NCBI GenBank assembly: GCA_964405465.1
Contig: CAYONZ010000002.1
Location: forward strand, 104,298 to 168,297
Origin: CAYONZ01 sp964405465
GTDB taxonomy: Bacteria > Bdellovibrionota > Bdellovibrionia > Bdellovibrionales > JAMPXM01
Direction of reading: 5' to 3'
DNA: 64,000 bases
How positions within the stretch are numbered: the stretch's first letter is position 1; each line of letters begins with the position of its first letter. Made by a program: the position numbers and the translations under genes. Under the pieces are notes generated by a model. It ran no database searches, was not told the DNA's origin, and saw only the letters and a list, made by a program, of their open reading frames with translations. Below are positions 1 through 8,307 of the stretch, piece by piece.

Positions 1-930
1 ACTTACAGAAGCGTTACCATAAATTCGCCGAATTGCTTCAGCTACCAATGGGGCCACTGTGGTCGTTTCAAATTTATTACTACTCTGAGCAGCCGCGCTG
101 AGAGGAATAGTGTCAGTCACAATGACCTGTTCTATTCTGGACTCAGTGATCCGACTGATGGCAGGGCCAGACAGTAACGGATGGGTTGCGACAGCGAACA
201 CTCTTTTTGCACCATTTTGGAGTAAACTGTCAACAGCTTGCGTAAGAGTTCCCGCTGTGTCGATCATATCGTCAACAATAATTGCCGTTTTATCTCTGAC
301 ATCGCCAATTAAATGCAGTGCTTTGGCTTCATTTGGACCGGTGCGTCTCTTGTCAATGATAGCGATTGGGCACTCGATGCGTTTGGCGAAGGCTCGGGTT
401 CGTTCCACGCCTCCAGCATCAGGGCTAACCGCAACAAATTGATCACCAAATCCGTGTCTTTCCCGAAATGATCGGGCAAGCGTAGGGATAGTAAAAAGAT
501 GATCCACAGGAACATTAAAGAAGCCTTGAATTTGGGCAGCGTGCAGATCAACACAAACCACTCTGGTCGCGCCGGCAACAGTTAGTAGGTCAGCCATGCA
601 CTTTGAAGAAATAGGCGCCCTTGGAGCGACCTTTCTGTCTTGTCTTGCGTAACCGTAGTAGGGAAGCACTGCTGTCACAGATTTTGCTGAAGCACGCTTT
701 AAAGCGTCGAGCACAATGAATAGCTCCATGTAGTTTTCATTGACTGGGGGACAAGTGCTCTGAATAACGAAAACGCTATCGCCCCGAACACTTTCGTTGA
801 TTTCAACTTGGATTTCGCCGTCGGCAAAACGGTTGACTTTACAGCTTCCAAGCTCAACACCAGCGGATTTGGCTACGCGCTCGGCAAACTCACGATTTGA
901 ATTTCCGGAAAATATCTTAAGTCCTTGCAT
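1..930 (-). CDS. prs: Ribose-phosphate pyrophosphokinase (PRPP synthase), 3' end cut by window edge
   Basis: Makes phosphoribosyl pyrophosphate from ribose 5-phosphate and ATP for purine, pyrimidine, His and Trp synthesis; cytosolic. The reverse strand reads from an ATG at 930 (MQGLKIFSGNSNREFAERVA) without a stop to base 1, giving 310 residues. Class I PRPP synthases are about 310-320 residues long, so only a few C-terminal residues are missing. Family motifs are all visible: ADGEI near residue 36, the RQDRK flexible loop near residue 98, and the PRPP-binding loop VDDMIDTAGT near residue 218. The next gene rightward is divergent, so prs probably has its own promoter within 931-1100. The identification is very secure. 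Confidence 0.97.
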   Translation of the reverse strand, partial: MQGLKIFSGNSNREFAERVAKSAGVELGSCKVNRFADGEIQVEINESVRGDSVFVIQSTCPPVNENYMELFIVLDALKRASAKSVTAVLPYYGYARQDRKVAPRAPISSKCMADLLTVAGATRVVCVDLHAAQIQGFFNVPVDHLFTIPTLARSFRERHGFGDQFVAVSPDAGGVERTRAFAKRIECPIAIIDKRRTGPNEAKALHLIGDVRDKTAIIVDDMIDTAGTLTQAVDSLLQNGAKRVFAVATHPLLSGPAISRITESRIEQVIVTDTIPLSAAAQSSNKFETTTVAPLVAEAIRRIYGNASVS

Positions 931-1101
931 CGATTCAATTTTTTAGCAGCGATAGATCGGCTTGTCTATGGCCAAAACCTAGAGTTATTCATATTTTTTT
1001 AGGGGACTTTTCAGTGCCGGTAGAGGTTTAGGAAATGACCTGGTTTGTGTTGAACTTTGTCGGGTTTTTTAGCGCTTTGTAACTCGGCGTTGACAAGAAA
1101 G

Positions 1102-1131
1102 TTGACAAGAAAAAGCCTAGGATTCGATAAT
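1102..1131 (+). promoter_or_regulatory. Candidate sigma70-type promoter for the STAS gene
   Basis: TTGACA at 1102-1107 and GATAAT at 1126-1131 are separated by 18 bases. A second TTGACA lies at 1090-1095. The -10 box ends six bases before the ATG at 1138, so transcription would begin at or next to the start codon and the message would have almost no leader. This is motif matching by eye only. Confidence 0.45.
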
Positions 1132-1137
1132 CGAGAA

Positions 1138-1521
1138 ATGTTGAAAACCGTTGATTATTCGAATTTTGAGTGGATTTTAGTTGTGGCCAAGTCACGCGTC
1201 GACTCGTTTTCGAATGGAATTCTTGAAGCTCGAATTGCCAAGCTTATTGAAGAGGGTGCGCAGTTTATTGCGATTGACTTGCGTACCACTCGTTTTTTGA
1301 GTTTGGCGGCGATTCGCTACCTGGTTACAATTGGTCATCAGTTGGCTGAGCGTGGTGGTTACCTTGGGCTTGTAGGGCCTAGTGATAAAACAAAAAGACA
1401 CTTTGAAATATATGGGCAAATTGATCACATGATTTTGATTCCTCCGGTCCACCAAATGAAGGTGAGCCGGGAGGTGGATTTGGTCGCGGACCGCGAATCA
1501 AGTGATGGAGTTTCTCTCTAG
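1138..1521 (+). CDS. STAS-domain protein (anti-sigma factor antagonist-like)
   Basis: 127 residues from ATG 1138. An upstream in-frame start at 1057 would add 27 residues, but those overlap the best promoter match. The protein has the STAS pattern: a beta strand, then DSFSNGILEARI, then a hydrophobic strand IAIDLRTTRFLSLAAIRYL, where the canonical phosphorylatable Ser position follows D-x-x-x. Here the sequence is TTRFLSLAAIRYL, so phosphorylation by an RsbW/SpoIIAB-type kinase is uncertain. Family members act as switches in partner-switching pathways. No kinase or sigma factor gene lies beside it. It is convergent with rdgB. Fold assignment is fairly good; the specific role is unknown. Confidence 0.7.
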   Translation: MLKTVDYSNFEWILVVAKSRVDSFSNGILEARIAKLIEEGAQFIAIDLRTTRFLSLAAIRYLVTIGHQLAERGGYLGLVGPSDKTKRHFEIYGQIDHMILIPPVHQMKVSREVDLVADRESSDGVSL

Positions 1522-1582
1522 ATTTTTTTAAGACCGTTTTTGCTCATCTCTGGTTTTGGGAGTTTATTGCGCGGTCGTGTGC

Positions 1583-1598
1583 CGGGGCGTAGGCCCCG
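1583..1598. terminator. GC-rich hairpin between convergent genes
   Basis: CGGGGC (1583-1588), loop GTAG, GCCCCG (1593-1598) form a perfect 6-bp stem between the STAS gene and the convergent rdgB. There is no clear T-run on either side, so it is only a possible terminator. Confidence 0.35.
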
Positions 1599-1610
1599 AT
1601 GCTCCATCCT

Positions 1611-2210
1611 CTATTTTGAAAATTCTTCGCCAAATTTTTCAAGCAGGGCTTGCATGGCTCTTCCTCGGTGGGAAATTTTGTTTTTGGGGCCAGCACCGAG
1701 TTCGGCCAGGGTTTGTTTTTCTCCCTCTGGAATAAAGACGGGATCATATCCGAAACCGAGATTTCCAGCAGCTTTGGTTGCGATGGTGCCCTTCAGAACA
1801 CCTTCAAAAATAAACTCTTCGCCTTTTGGAGAAATAAGCACGAGAACACAGCGAAATTGAGCATTCCGATTCGCCATTGGGCGAATATGCATCATTTTTA
1901 AAAGCTTGGCCATGTTTTCGCTGTCTGAGGCATGTGGCCCAGCATATCTGGCGGAGTGTATACCAGGTAGGTTGCCGAGGCCTTCCACTTCGAGACCGGA
2001 GTCATCGGCGATGACCCAGTCCTGATGACGGACACCATGAAGCGTTTTGGCCTTGATACGGGCATTGGCAAGAAAACTATCGCCATTTTCTGGTTTTGCG
2101 GTGAACGCCGTGAGTTCACTTTGTGAACGCACTGTAACTGGGAACTTGGCGAGAAACTGTTTGAATTCGCCCAATTTTCCTTTGTTGTCTGTGGCAATCC
2201 AAATATCCAT
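1611..2210 (-). CDS. rdgB: XTP/dITP pyrophosphatase (RdgB/HAM1 family)
   Basis: Removes non-canonical purine nucleoside triphosphates (XTP, dITP, ITP) by releasing pyrophosphate, keeping them out of DNA. At 199 residues it has the family length. The N-terminal IATDNKGKLGEF substrate loop, the central ADDSGLEVEGL metal/catalytic motif near residue 70, and the C-terminal SHRGRAMQAL motif are all present. It lies 12 bases downstream of rph on the same strand, so rph and rdgB are probably cotranscribed, an arrangement also seen in other bacteria. ATG 2210 is the only start that preserves the first beta strand. Confidence 0.96.
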   Translation of the reverse strand: MDIWIATDNKGKLGEFKQFLAKFPVTVRSQSELTAFTAKPENGDSFLANARIKAKTLHGVRHQDWVIADDSGLEVEGLGNLPGIHSARYAGPHASDSENMAKLLKMMHIRPMANRNAQFRCVLVLISPKGEEFIFEGVLKGTIATKAAGNLGFGYDPVFIPEGEKQTLAELGAGPKNKISHRGRAMQALLEKFGEEFSK

Positions 2211-2222
2211 TTTTAGCCTCGC

Positions 2223-2969
2223 TTACGGCAATGCGCCCTGGGAAGATTCGAGTGAGAAAAAATCACCAAGGAGAGATTGTTGAAGAGTGAAGAGCTCTCC
2301 GCAACCTTTCTGGGCGAGCTCCATCGCTGTCATGAGTTGAGCTTGCGAGAAAGGTTGGCCTTCTGCTGTGCCCTGCACTTCGATTAAATGGCCTTTACCA
2401 GTGAGAACAAAGTTGATGTCGGTTTCTATTTTGCTGTCTTCTTCATAGCAAAGGTCGAGTAGAGCATGGTCATGATGGAGACCAACGCTGACAGCGGAAA
2501 CGTAGTTGATCAACGGTAGCTTGGAGATCGTTTTTTCTGTGTACATTTTTTGGAGAGCAAGGGCGAGAGCCACAAAGCCCCCTGTGATTGCAGCTGTTCG
2601 TGTTCCGCCATCAGCCTGGAGCACGTCACAGTCGACGATGATTTGGCGTTCGCCCAAGGCTTTCAAGTTTACCGCTGCGCGAAGACTTCGTGCGATCAGG
2701 CGAGAGATTTCTTGAGTTCTTCCGCCGGAGGCGACTTTGTCTCGGTGCATACGTGTATGGGTCGAGCGAGGTAGCATACCATACTCTGCGGTTATCCATC
2801 CTTTGCCAGTTCCTGCCAACCATTTGGGCACGGTCTGGTCGACGGAAGCTGTGCAAAGTACATGGGTGTTTCCCATCTCGATGAGAGCACTGCCTTCAGC
2901 ATATTTTGCAAAGTGAGGGGTAATTTTAACGTTTCTTAATTCGTTGTTTTTTCTTTTATCAAAGCGCAT
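2223..2969 (-). CDS. rph: Ribonuclease PH
   Basis: Phosphate-dependent 3'-5' exoribonuclease that trims the 3' ends of tRNA precursors. It is 248 residues long, normal for the family. Visible motifs are the start RFDKRKNNELRNVKI, the phosphate-binding region SGGRTQEISRLIARSLRAAV near residue 85-105, and CDVLQADGGTRTAAITGG near residue 115-130. Its start overlaps the 3' end of the upstream amidase gene by 11 bases (2959-2969). This suggests an amidase-rph-rdgB transcription unit with translational coupling. Confidence 0.97.
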   Translation of the reverse strand: MRFDKRKNNELRNVKITPHFAKYAEGSALIEMGNTHVLCTASVDQTVPKWLAGTGKGWITAEYGMLPRSTHTRMHRDKVASGGRTQEISRLIARSLRAAVNLKALGERQIIVDCDVLQADGGTRTAAITGGFVALALALQKMYTEKTISKLPLINYVSAVSVGLHHDHALLDLCYEEDSKIETDINFVLTGKGHLIEVQGTAEGQPFSQAQLMTAMELAQKGCGELFTLQQSLLGDFFSLESSQGALP

Positions 2970-3858
2970 GCGCCGACTTTAGGCTTTTGCCTCGGTCTTT
3001 GTCCATGATTTCTTTGAATTTTAAAACACCAGAAAACAGATTGTTGGCGATGCGCTGTTGGTAGGCGGAATCCAGAAGCAGGCGTCCTTCTTCTGGATGC
3101 GTGATGTACCCCACCTCAACTAGTACGCTAGGGATGTTGATGTCGGAGATGACATAGAATGGAGCTTGGCGAATCGAGCGTGAGTTTTTTCTTGTGTGCT
3201 CGGTTTGCCACAGTTTGAGAAACAGTTGGCTCAGTTCGTGGCTGGCGGTGAGTTTATAGTTGTGTTTTAAGTCTTCGACAATTGTTCGAACATCGCTGAG
3301 GGTCGCTTTGTCAACTTGGGGCTTGCTGTCTGTGTTTCCCTCGTTTTGATTTTCTCTGCTCGCAAGAAATAAACTCTCTTCGTCTGCGGGAAGTTGGTTT
3401 TGCACATAGAATTCGATTCCGCGCGCGTGAGTATCTTCTGAGGAATTGGCATGAATACTTATGAAAAGGTCGGCATTCTCTTTGCGTGCGAACTCGGCAC
3501 GATGCTCGAGTGAAAGCGCGGTGTCGTCGTTGCGAGTCAGTCGAACTTGAAATTGAGGATTGTCCGCTAAGAGGGCATTGAGTTTTTTGGTGATATCAAG
3601 AGTGATTTTTGATTCGACGATCTTACCGCGATTGGCACCATGATCTGAGCCGCCGTGACCCGCATCGAGAACGACTACTATCGGATTGATTTCGGTGATT
3701 GCTTTGGTTTTGGCTTCAATGCTGGGGCTGCAATTAAGAGTGAATAGAATCATGCCAAAGATTCGAAGGGATCTATGGAATCTCTTGTGATGTTGGGTGT
3801 CGCTATCTGGGATTGGACCACGAAGTTTCTTCGTAGATTTGATGACTTTGGTGTGCAT
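2959..3858 (-). CDS. N-acetylmuramoyl-L-alanine amidase (Amidase_3, AmiC-like), exported
   Basis: Zinc hydrolase that cuts the amide bond between MurNAc and the stem peptide, acting in the periplasm in cell separation and wall turnover. 299 residues. A basic N-terminus is followed by a hydrophobic stretch near residues 28-48 (FGMILFTLNC), so it is exported or membrane-anchored. Zinc and catalytic motifs are present: VVLDAGHGGSDHG near residue 63, KIVESKITL with the second ligand Glu, ISIHANSS with the third ligand His, and the C-terminal VEVGYITHPEEG with the catalytic Glu. No SPOR, LysM or AMIN targeting domain is visible. It overlaps rph at its 3' end. Confidence 0.93.
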   Translation of the reverse strand: MHTKVIKSTKKLRGPIPDSDTQHHKRFHRSLRIFGMILFTLNCSPSIEAKTKAITEINPIVVVLDAGHGGSDHGANRGKIVESKITLDITKKLNALLADNPQFQVRLTRNDDTALSLEHRAEFARKENADLFISIHANSSEDTHARGIEFYVQNQLPADEESLFLASRENQNEGNTDSKPQVDKATLSDVRTIVEDLKHNYKLTASHELSQLFLKLWQTEHTRKNSRSIRQAPFYVISDINIPSVLVEVGYITHPEEGRLLLDSAYQQRIANNLFSGVLKFKEIMDKDRGKSLKSAHAL

Positions 3859-4166
3859 CGTTTGATTTTAAATGATTGCTTGAAAAAGCGATATTTGGAC
3901 TGGCCAAAATTTAGACGGGGATCGTGATTTCTTCATTTGAACTTTTATGGTGGAGGCAAAGTGCAAATGAACAATTGCCGGAAGTGGAGGTCAACTTTCT
4001 CAGGTGTTTTTCTCGATTTGAGACGCGATTGAGTGGTGTTCGGATTTTAGTCGAGCTCAAAATAGTCCGAAAGGAACAAAGAGAAACCATGGAGATTGAG
4101 TTTATGAATTCACGAATTTTCGCAGTCAAAAACTTTGAACAGAAAATTTTGGGGAAGAAAAATTTT
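3859..4166. other. Intergenic region between divergent amidase and coiled-coil genes
   Basis: About 300 bases separating divergent genes, which should contain both promoters. The downstream reading frame is open through much of this region (from about 3924), so an N-terminally extended product cannot be excluded. The predicted extra residues are not signal-peptide-like or conserved-looking. No hairpin or repeat was seen. Confidence 0.4.
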
Positions 4167-5396
4167 ATGCAATACGGTTTAATGGTGAACTTGCCCATGA
4201 GCTTACCCATTAGCCTAATGGTGAAGAAGTCTCGACTGGCCCTTGGTCTAATGTTTTGTGTTCTTTTGCAAGTATGGAGCTCCCAGGCATTGGCGCAATT
4301 TGATGACCTGGACGTTGAGGCCTCCGCTGCAAAAGCGGACTCTGAGGGGGCATTAGCCGACGCCGAAGAAGCCAAATTTAAAGCGATTGACGAGAAGAAA
4401 AAGGCAGAAGCCGCTAAAAAACTTTCAAACAAAGAAGCTGAAGAGGCTCGACGTGTCGAGAAGGACGCAAAAGCGAAAATGCAAATTTGGAATCAGGAGC
4501 GTGAGGTTTCACAAAGAGAGCGAGCGGAATCGGAGAAGCGAATTGAATTGGCAAAAGTGAAACAGGATTCTTTGCGAAAACTTGTGGATGAGGAGAAGAG
4601 AAAAATTGAAATGGAGCGAGCTGCAACCGAGAAAAGTATCGCAGAACGGGATGCACTTGAGGCAGAGATCGAACGAACTGAGGACACACTTCAGACCTTA
4701 AAGAACGATCATAGAAAATTAGTGAGTGAACTTGAAAAGTTGAAGGGCGACGTAGCGAAGAAAAGAGTGAAGCTCGATAACTCTCATGCGCAGCTTGAAA
4801 CCACTAAGAGAAACAATAGCAAAGAAATTGAACGCGTGAAAAATGAGCTGGCAAAGAATGACCTAGAAATTCAGGGCTTGCTAAAGTCGAGCACCGGCAT
4901 CAAGTCTAGACTGAGATCTTTCACACAAAAAAATTCAACCGCTCTAGCGCAAGGTAATTTGACCAATCCTTCTAGTTCCGCAAATGGCACTGACAGTTTA
5001 GCAGCGAGTCGTGCTGTGGCAAGCGAGAGTTCTAGTGCTGGAACTAATGCCAGTGGGAGAGAACAAGTCACAGAGTCTATTTCAGCGCGCGTTCATGACC
5101 CTTCTGTTGAAAATTCCACAGAAAAAAGAGCAGATAAAAAAATGGAAAAAGCGCCAGACCTTGGTGGCGTGAAAAAGGTGGAAACGACAGCTGCACGTCG
5201 TGAGGGATGGGTTAAGATATATAAAGATTGTCACTCTCAAGCCAGCACCGCATCTCGTGAGGTGGCGCAGAGTGGACCTATAGTGAAAGCTGGAGCTCGA
5301 TTGCATGTTACACTGATTGATGCGACCTGGATGGAGTATGAAGAAGCAGGGAATAAGAGATTTCTATTGGTCGAGTGCGCACGCCAACCAAAGTGA
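4167..5396 (+). CDS. Exported coiled-coil protein with C-terminal SH3-like segment
   Basis: About 409 residues from ATG 4167, chosen because GGGGAAGAAA precedes it at 4151-4160. Another plausible start is ATG 4218, which directly begins a signal peptide (MVKKSRLALGL, hydrophobic FCVLLQVW, cleavage after QALA). Mature residues up to about 260 are a long charged Glu/Lys/Ala heptad-rich coiled coil. A Ser/Thr/Asn-rich linker follows, and then about 60 residues beginning GWVKIYKDCHSQAS, which resemble a bacterial SH3 fold. The protein is probably periplasmic and perhaps wall- or division-associated; that is inference. It ends 6 bases before folC, so the two are likely cotranscribed. The specific function is unknown. 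Confidence 0.75.
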   Translation: MQYGLMVNLPMSLPISLMVKKSRLALGLMFCVLLQVWSSQALAQFDDLDVEASAAKADSEGALADAEEAKFKAIDEKKKAEAAKKLSNKEAEEARRVEKDAKAKMQIWNQEREVSQRERAESEKRIELAKVKQDSLRKLVDEEKRKIEMERAATEKSIAERDALEAEIERTEDTLQTLKNDHRKLVSELEKLKGDVAKKRVKLDNSHAQLETTKRNNSKEIERVKNELAKNDLEIQGLLKSSTGIKSRLRSFTQKNSTALAQGNLTNPSSSANGTDSLAASRAVASESSSAGTNASGREQVTESISARVHDPSVENSTEKRADKKMEKAPDLGGVKKVETTAARREGWVKIYKDCHSQASTASREVAQSGPIVKAGARLHVTLIDATWMEYEEAGNKRFLLVECARQPK

Positions 5397-5402
5397 TTTC
5401 TT

Positions 5403-6680
5403 TTGAGCACTGGCAATTCAACACTATCTTATGAGCAGGTTGTATCGTTAATTAACTCGCGCGAGGTGGTGCAAAATCGTGCGAAGTCATTTTTACGTTT
5501 ACAGAACTTGTTGGCTCGATTTTGTGAATTGAAACCAACTAAAGAAACAACAGTTATCGTTGTTGCTGGTACAAACGGAAAAGGATCGACAAGCAAAGCA
5601 CTCGAGCATCTATTCTTAAGCGTCAATAAATCTGTTGGACTATTTACATCTCCGCATCTTTTTCAGATCAACGAGCGTATACGTGTGAACGGTGCGGATA
5701 TGACAGATGAACAGTTGGTGCAGGGTTATTTGCGGTGGCAGAAGACTTTTGATGAATTCGGATTTAGTCATTTTGAAGTTTTGGCTTGGTTGGCATTCGA
5801 TTGTTTCTTTGCGATGCAGAGGCCGGGTCTCGATGTGGTGATTCTTGAAGTGGGCGTCGGTGGTCTTTTCGATCCTGCGAATTTGCATGAACATCAAATC
5901 TCAGTTTTAACACCAATTGATTTTGATCACGTGAAGGTTTTAGGTGGGTCCCTACCTGAAATTGCAGGACATAAATGGGGTATTGTTAAGCCTGGACAGA
6001 TCGTGGTGCATGAAGACTGGCCTTTGAGTCTGAAGCTTCCATGGTTAGAGCAGTGTAAGAAATGGGATTCCACCGTGACACTCCTTAAAAGAAAATCTTG
6101 GAAGTCAGGCATTGGAAAAAGTGGGGACCCGCGACCCACTATGACCGGACCATGGGGAGAAGCAACTCTACAGATGTATGGACGACGTTCGATCGAAAAT
6201 ATGGAGCGCGCATTGACTGTGTTTGAATCTCTTGGGGGTGACCTCACGCAGGTGAAGAGTGCTCTAGAATCTTGGTTTTGGCCTGGACGATTCGAGCAGC
6301 TCATAGTGTGTAAGTCTAAAGCGAGAGTGTTTGTTTCGGGGGACCACAACGTGAATGGCATAGAGTCGTTGCAGGATCTGCTTCGAGATTTTATATATGA
6401 GAGGATTTATTTTATTTGTGGAGTTTCTGCGCACAAAGACCGTCAACAGATCGAGTCTAAACTAGTCCAAACCGAGGGCGCTGAGTTGATACGAGTTGCT
6501 CCCGCGTTTGGCAGTGACGTTGGGCTGGGTACTTGGCAGGAGGCTTTGCGCGACACGAGTGCTCGTGCGACAAATCGAGATTTGATCGTGATCACGGGTT
6601 CATTGTACTTAGCTGGCGAGGTTCTGCAGCATTTTCGTAGTCAAAATCTCGGTGGCGAGAAGCCATTTCTGAACAAGTAA
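5403..6680 (+). CDS. folC: Folylpolyglutamate synthase / dihydrofolate synthase (FolC-type)
   Basis: ATP-dependent Mur-ligase-family enzyme that adds glutamate to dihydropteroate and to folates. 425 residues from a TTG start at 5403. Motifs seen: the P-loop VVAGTNGKGSTSKALEHL near residue 53-70, then LFTSPHLFQINERIRVNG, ILEVGVGGLFDPAN with the Mg-binding region, and LTPIDFDHVKVLGGSLPEIAGHKWGI. The C-terminal domain (residues about 290-425) contains DHNVNGIESLQ in place of the common DGAHNP-type motif. It starts six bases after the coiled-coil gene. Its last 89 bases overlap the 3' end of a gene on the other strand. Confidence 0.93.
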   Translation: MSTGNSTLSYEQVVSLINSREVVQNRAKSFLRLQNLLARFCELKPTKETTVIVVAGTNGKGSTSKALEHLFLSVNKSVGLFTSPHLFQINERIRVNGADMTDEQLVQGYLRWQKTFDEFGFSHFEVLAWLAFDCFFAMQRPGLDVVILEVGVGGLFDPANLHEHQISVLTPIDFDHVKVLGGSLPEIAGHKWGIVKPGQIVVHEDWPLSLKLPWLEQCKKWDSTVTLLKRKSWKSGIGKSGDPRPTMTGPWGEATLQMYGRRSIENMERALTVFESLGGDLTQVKSALESWFWPGRFEQLIVCKSKARVFVSGDHNVNGIESLQDLLRDFIYERIYFICGVSAHKDRQQIESKLVQTEGAELIRVAPAFGSDVGLGTWQEALRDTSARATNRDLIVITGSLYLAGEVLQHFRSQNLGGEKPFLNK

Positions 6681-7356
6681 ATCCGATGCAATGAAGACTG
6701 TTGCGATGCAACCTCCACCCAGAAAAAAAATGTGGGTTTTGCGGGGCGATCCATTCTGTTTCATGATCGATGAATTCGACATTGTGGGGAATTTCGGTAA
6801 GTGTTGTGCGTATGATGTCTTCGAGTGTGGGTCGTCCAGTAGTCGAAAAGGGCCTGATCTCGTGCAGACTTTGGGGGGTGCGCACTGAAAAAATATCGTG
6901 GTAGCTTGCCCAATGTTTTCTGGTCAAGAGGGGCTTCACTTGATTTTGAATGCTGAGCACTTCCTGCGAATTTGCTGTGAGGTGACGAATTTGTCCTAAA
7001 AGATTCGTAAACAACAGAGTGTGCGTGGGATGTGCTTGGCAGAATTCGAGAGTATTTTGGAGTGTTTTGATTTTGGGAAATTGAAATTGGATTTGTGGGA
7101 ATCTCTTTTGCAGAAGATATTTAGCAAGTGAATCTGGTTCGAGGACCGTGATGTTTTGAAATCTTGTCAGCCAGTGAGAAGGTAAACTATAGCCTCCACT
7201 TGGGCCAATCAGTATGAGTGGGTTTTCGGAGGGCACGGCCCAGTGATTTAACCAGAGCTCGACTTGTGCCCGATAGGGTAACCAAAGGCTTGAAACATAT
7301 CTTGATGCAAAGTAATGATAGGTGATTCCCCCAGAACGATTTATCAGTCGGGTCAT
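6592..7356 (-). CDS. Methyltransferase-fold (Rossmann-like) protein of unknown substrate
   Basis: 254 residues. The segment LILIGPSGGYSLP near residue 47 resembles SAM-binding motif I, ITVLEPDSLAKYL resembles the acidic end of strand 2, and HTLLFTNLLGQI resembles motif IV. These support a class I SAM-dependent methyltransferase fold, although the Gly pattern is not canonical. I do not recognise the substrate. The gene is convergent with folC and overlaps it by 89 bases (6592-6680), while its start is divergent from greB with a gap of 28 bases. Binding of another nucleotide is an alternative. Confidence 0.6.
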   Translation of the reverse strand: MTRLINRSGGITYHYFASRYVSSLWLPYRAQVELWLNHWAVPSENPLILIGPSGGYSLPSHWLTRFQNITVLEPDSLAKYLLQKRFPQIQFQFPKIKTLQNTLEFCQAHPTHTLLFTNLLGQIRHLTANSQEVLSIQNQVKPLLTRKHWASYHDIFSVRTPQSLHEIRPFSTTGRPTLEDIIRTTLTEIPHNVEFIDHETEWIAPQNPHFFSGWRLHRNSLHCIGFTCSEMASRHRDFDYENAAEPRQLSTMNP

Positions 7357-7384
7357 GATTTAATTAAAACACAAAGAGGCGAAT

Positions 7385-7987
7385 ATGAGCAAAGCATTTA
7401 CCAAAGAGGACGATAGTGATTTGGACGCCGATGAATATTTGGACGATGAGCACGATGATCACGATGGTACAGATGAACAGAGTGATTCAAAAAAAGGTGC
7501 GCGGGTCGGGGGGGGCAAGAATTATATCACGCCCGCTGGTGCTGCTAGACTGAAGGCTGAGTTGCATGATCTTTTAACTCGTGAACGACCAAAGTTAGTC
7601 GAAGTGGTCGCATGGGCCGCTGGCAATGGGGATCGTTCGGAAAATGCAGATTATATCTACGGCAAACGTAGACTTCGGGAAATTGATCGGCGTATTCGCT
7701 TTTTGCAGAAACGTTTGGATGCAGCTTTGGTTGTGGATCCAGCTCTACAAAAAGGTCCGGTGGTTTTGTTTGGTGCCACTGTCACAGTTCGGGATGAAGA
7801 CGATAGGGAAAAAGTCTTTCGGATTGTTGGTGTGGATGAAACCGATGCAGCAAAGGGAAAGGTCAGCTGGGTTTCGCCAATTGGTAAGGTGCTTTTGCAG
7901 ACTCAGGTCGGTGATGTGGTTTTGTTAAAGACTCCAAAGGGCGACGAGGAACTCGAGGTTTTAAAGATTGAATACGTTGAAATTTGA
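7385..7987 (+). CDS. greB: Transcription elongation factor GreB with acidic N-terminal extension
   Basis: Rescues backtracked RNA polymerase by inserting a coiled coil into the secondary channel and stimulating transcript cleavage. The Gre domain starts near residue 45 (NYITPAGAARLKAELHDLL). The coiled-coil tip GDRSENADYIYGKRRLREID carries the acidic catalytic pair and the GreB-type YGK sequence. The C-terminal FKBP-like domain ends in EELEVLKIEYVEI. At 200 residues it is about 40 longer than usual. The extra part (residues 8-35) is almost all Asp, Glu, His and Ser, which could act as an autoinhibitory or nucleic-acid-mimicking tail. Alternatively it may be a later start; no good internal ATG exists before the Gre domain. 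Confidence 0.95.
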   Translation: MSKAFTKEDDSDLDADEYLDDEHDDHDGTDEQSDSKKGARVGGGKNYITPAGAARLKAELHDLLTRERPKLVEVVAWAAGNGDRSENADYIYGKRRLREIDRRIRFLQKRLDAALVVDPALQKGPVVLFGATVTVRDEDDREKVFRIVGVDETDAAKGKVSWVSPIGKVLLQTQVGDVVLLKTPKGDEELEVLKIEYVEI

Positions 7988-8061
7988 AAAAGCCCAGGGA
8001 TGCTCGGACATAGTTTTTTCAATGACCAGATAACTCGATGAGTTTTTGTAGCGACCGGTCT

Positions 8062-8222
8062 TAGGGCGTGTCCTCAATTGGCTAGCCTACTACGCAAAAG
8101 CAATAGAAATGATTTGAGCGTTGCTCGTCGTCGAAATAGCACCACTATTTCTCCTCCTCGTGCCTTCAACTCATTTCTATTGCTTCCGCTCGCGACGTCC
8201 GACCAATTGAGGACACGCCCTA
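8062..8222. repeat. 161-bp MITE-like inverted-repeat element, copy 1
   Basis: Terminal inverted repeats TAGGGCGTGTCCTCAATTGG (8062-8081) and its exact complement (8203-8222) bound a 161-bp element. Inside, AGCAATAGAAATGA pairs with TCATTTCTATTGCT, and GAAATAG pairs with CTATTTC around a short centre, so the whole element can fold into one long hairpin. TA at both outer ends fits the TA target duplication of IS630/Tc1-mariner-type elements. No ORF lies inside. The reverse complement of 13131-13291 differs at only about two positions. It sits between greB and an MBL hydrolase gene. Confidence 0.85.
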
Positions 8223-8307
8223 GTAAGTGAAGTAAATTTTTTTTTAATGATGTTCTAGACTTGGGTCAGGATGACCTGCGCCATAAGTTTTGCTAAATTC
8301 AAAGTCT

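Noticed and set aside
110..442. Plus-strand frame opposite prs
   Set aside because: It lies antisense to a clear prs reading frame and its translation has no recognisable features.
4089..4166. Upstream starts of the coiled-coil protein (ATG 4089, 4104)
   Set aside because: They place long non-hydrophobic residues ahead of a signal peptide; the SD-preceded ATG 4167 or ATG 4218 fits better.
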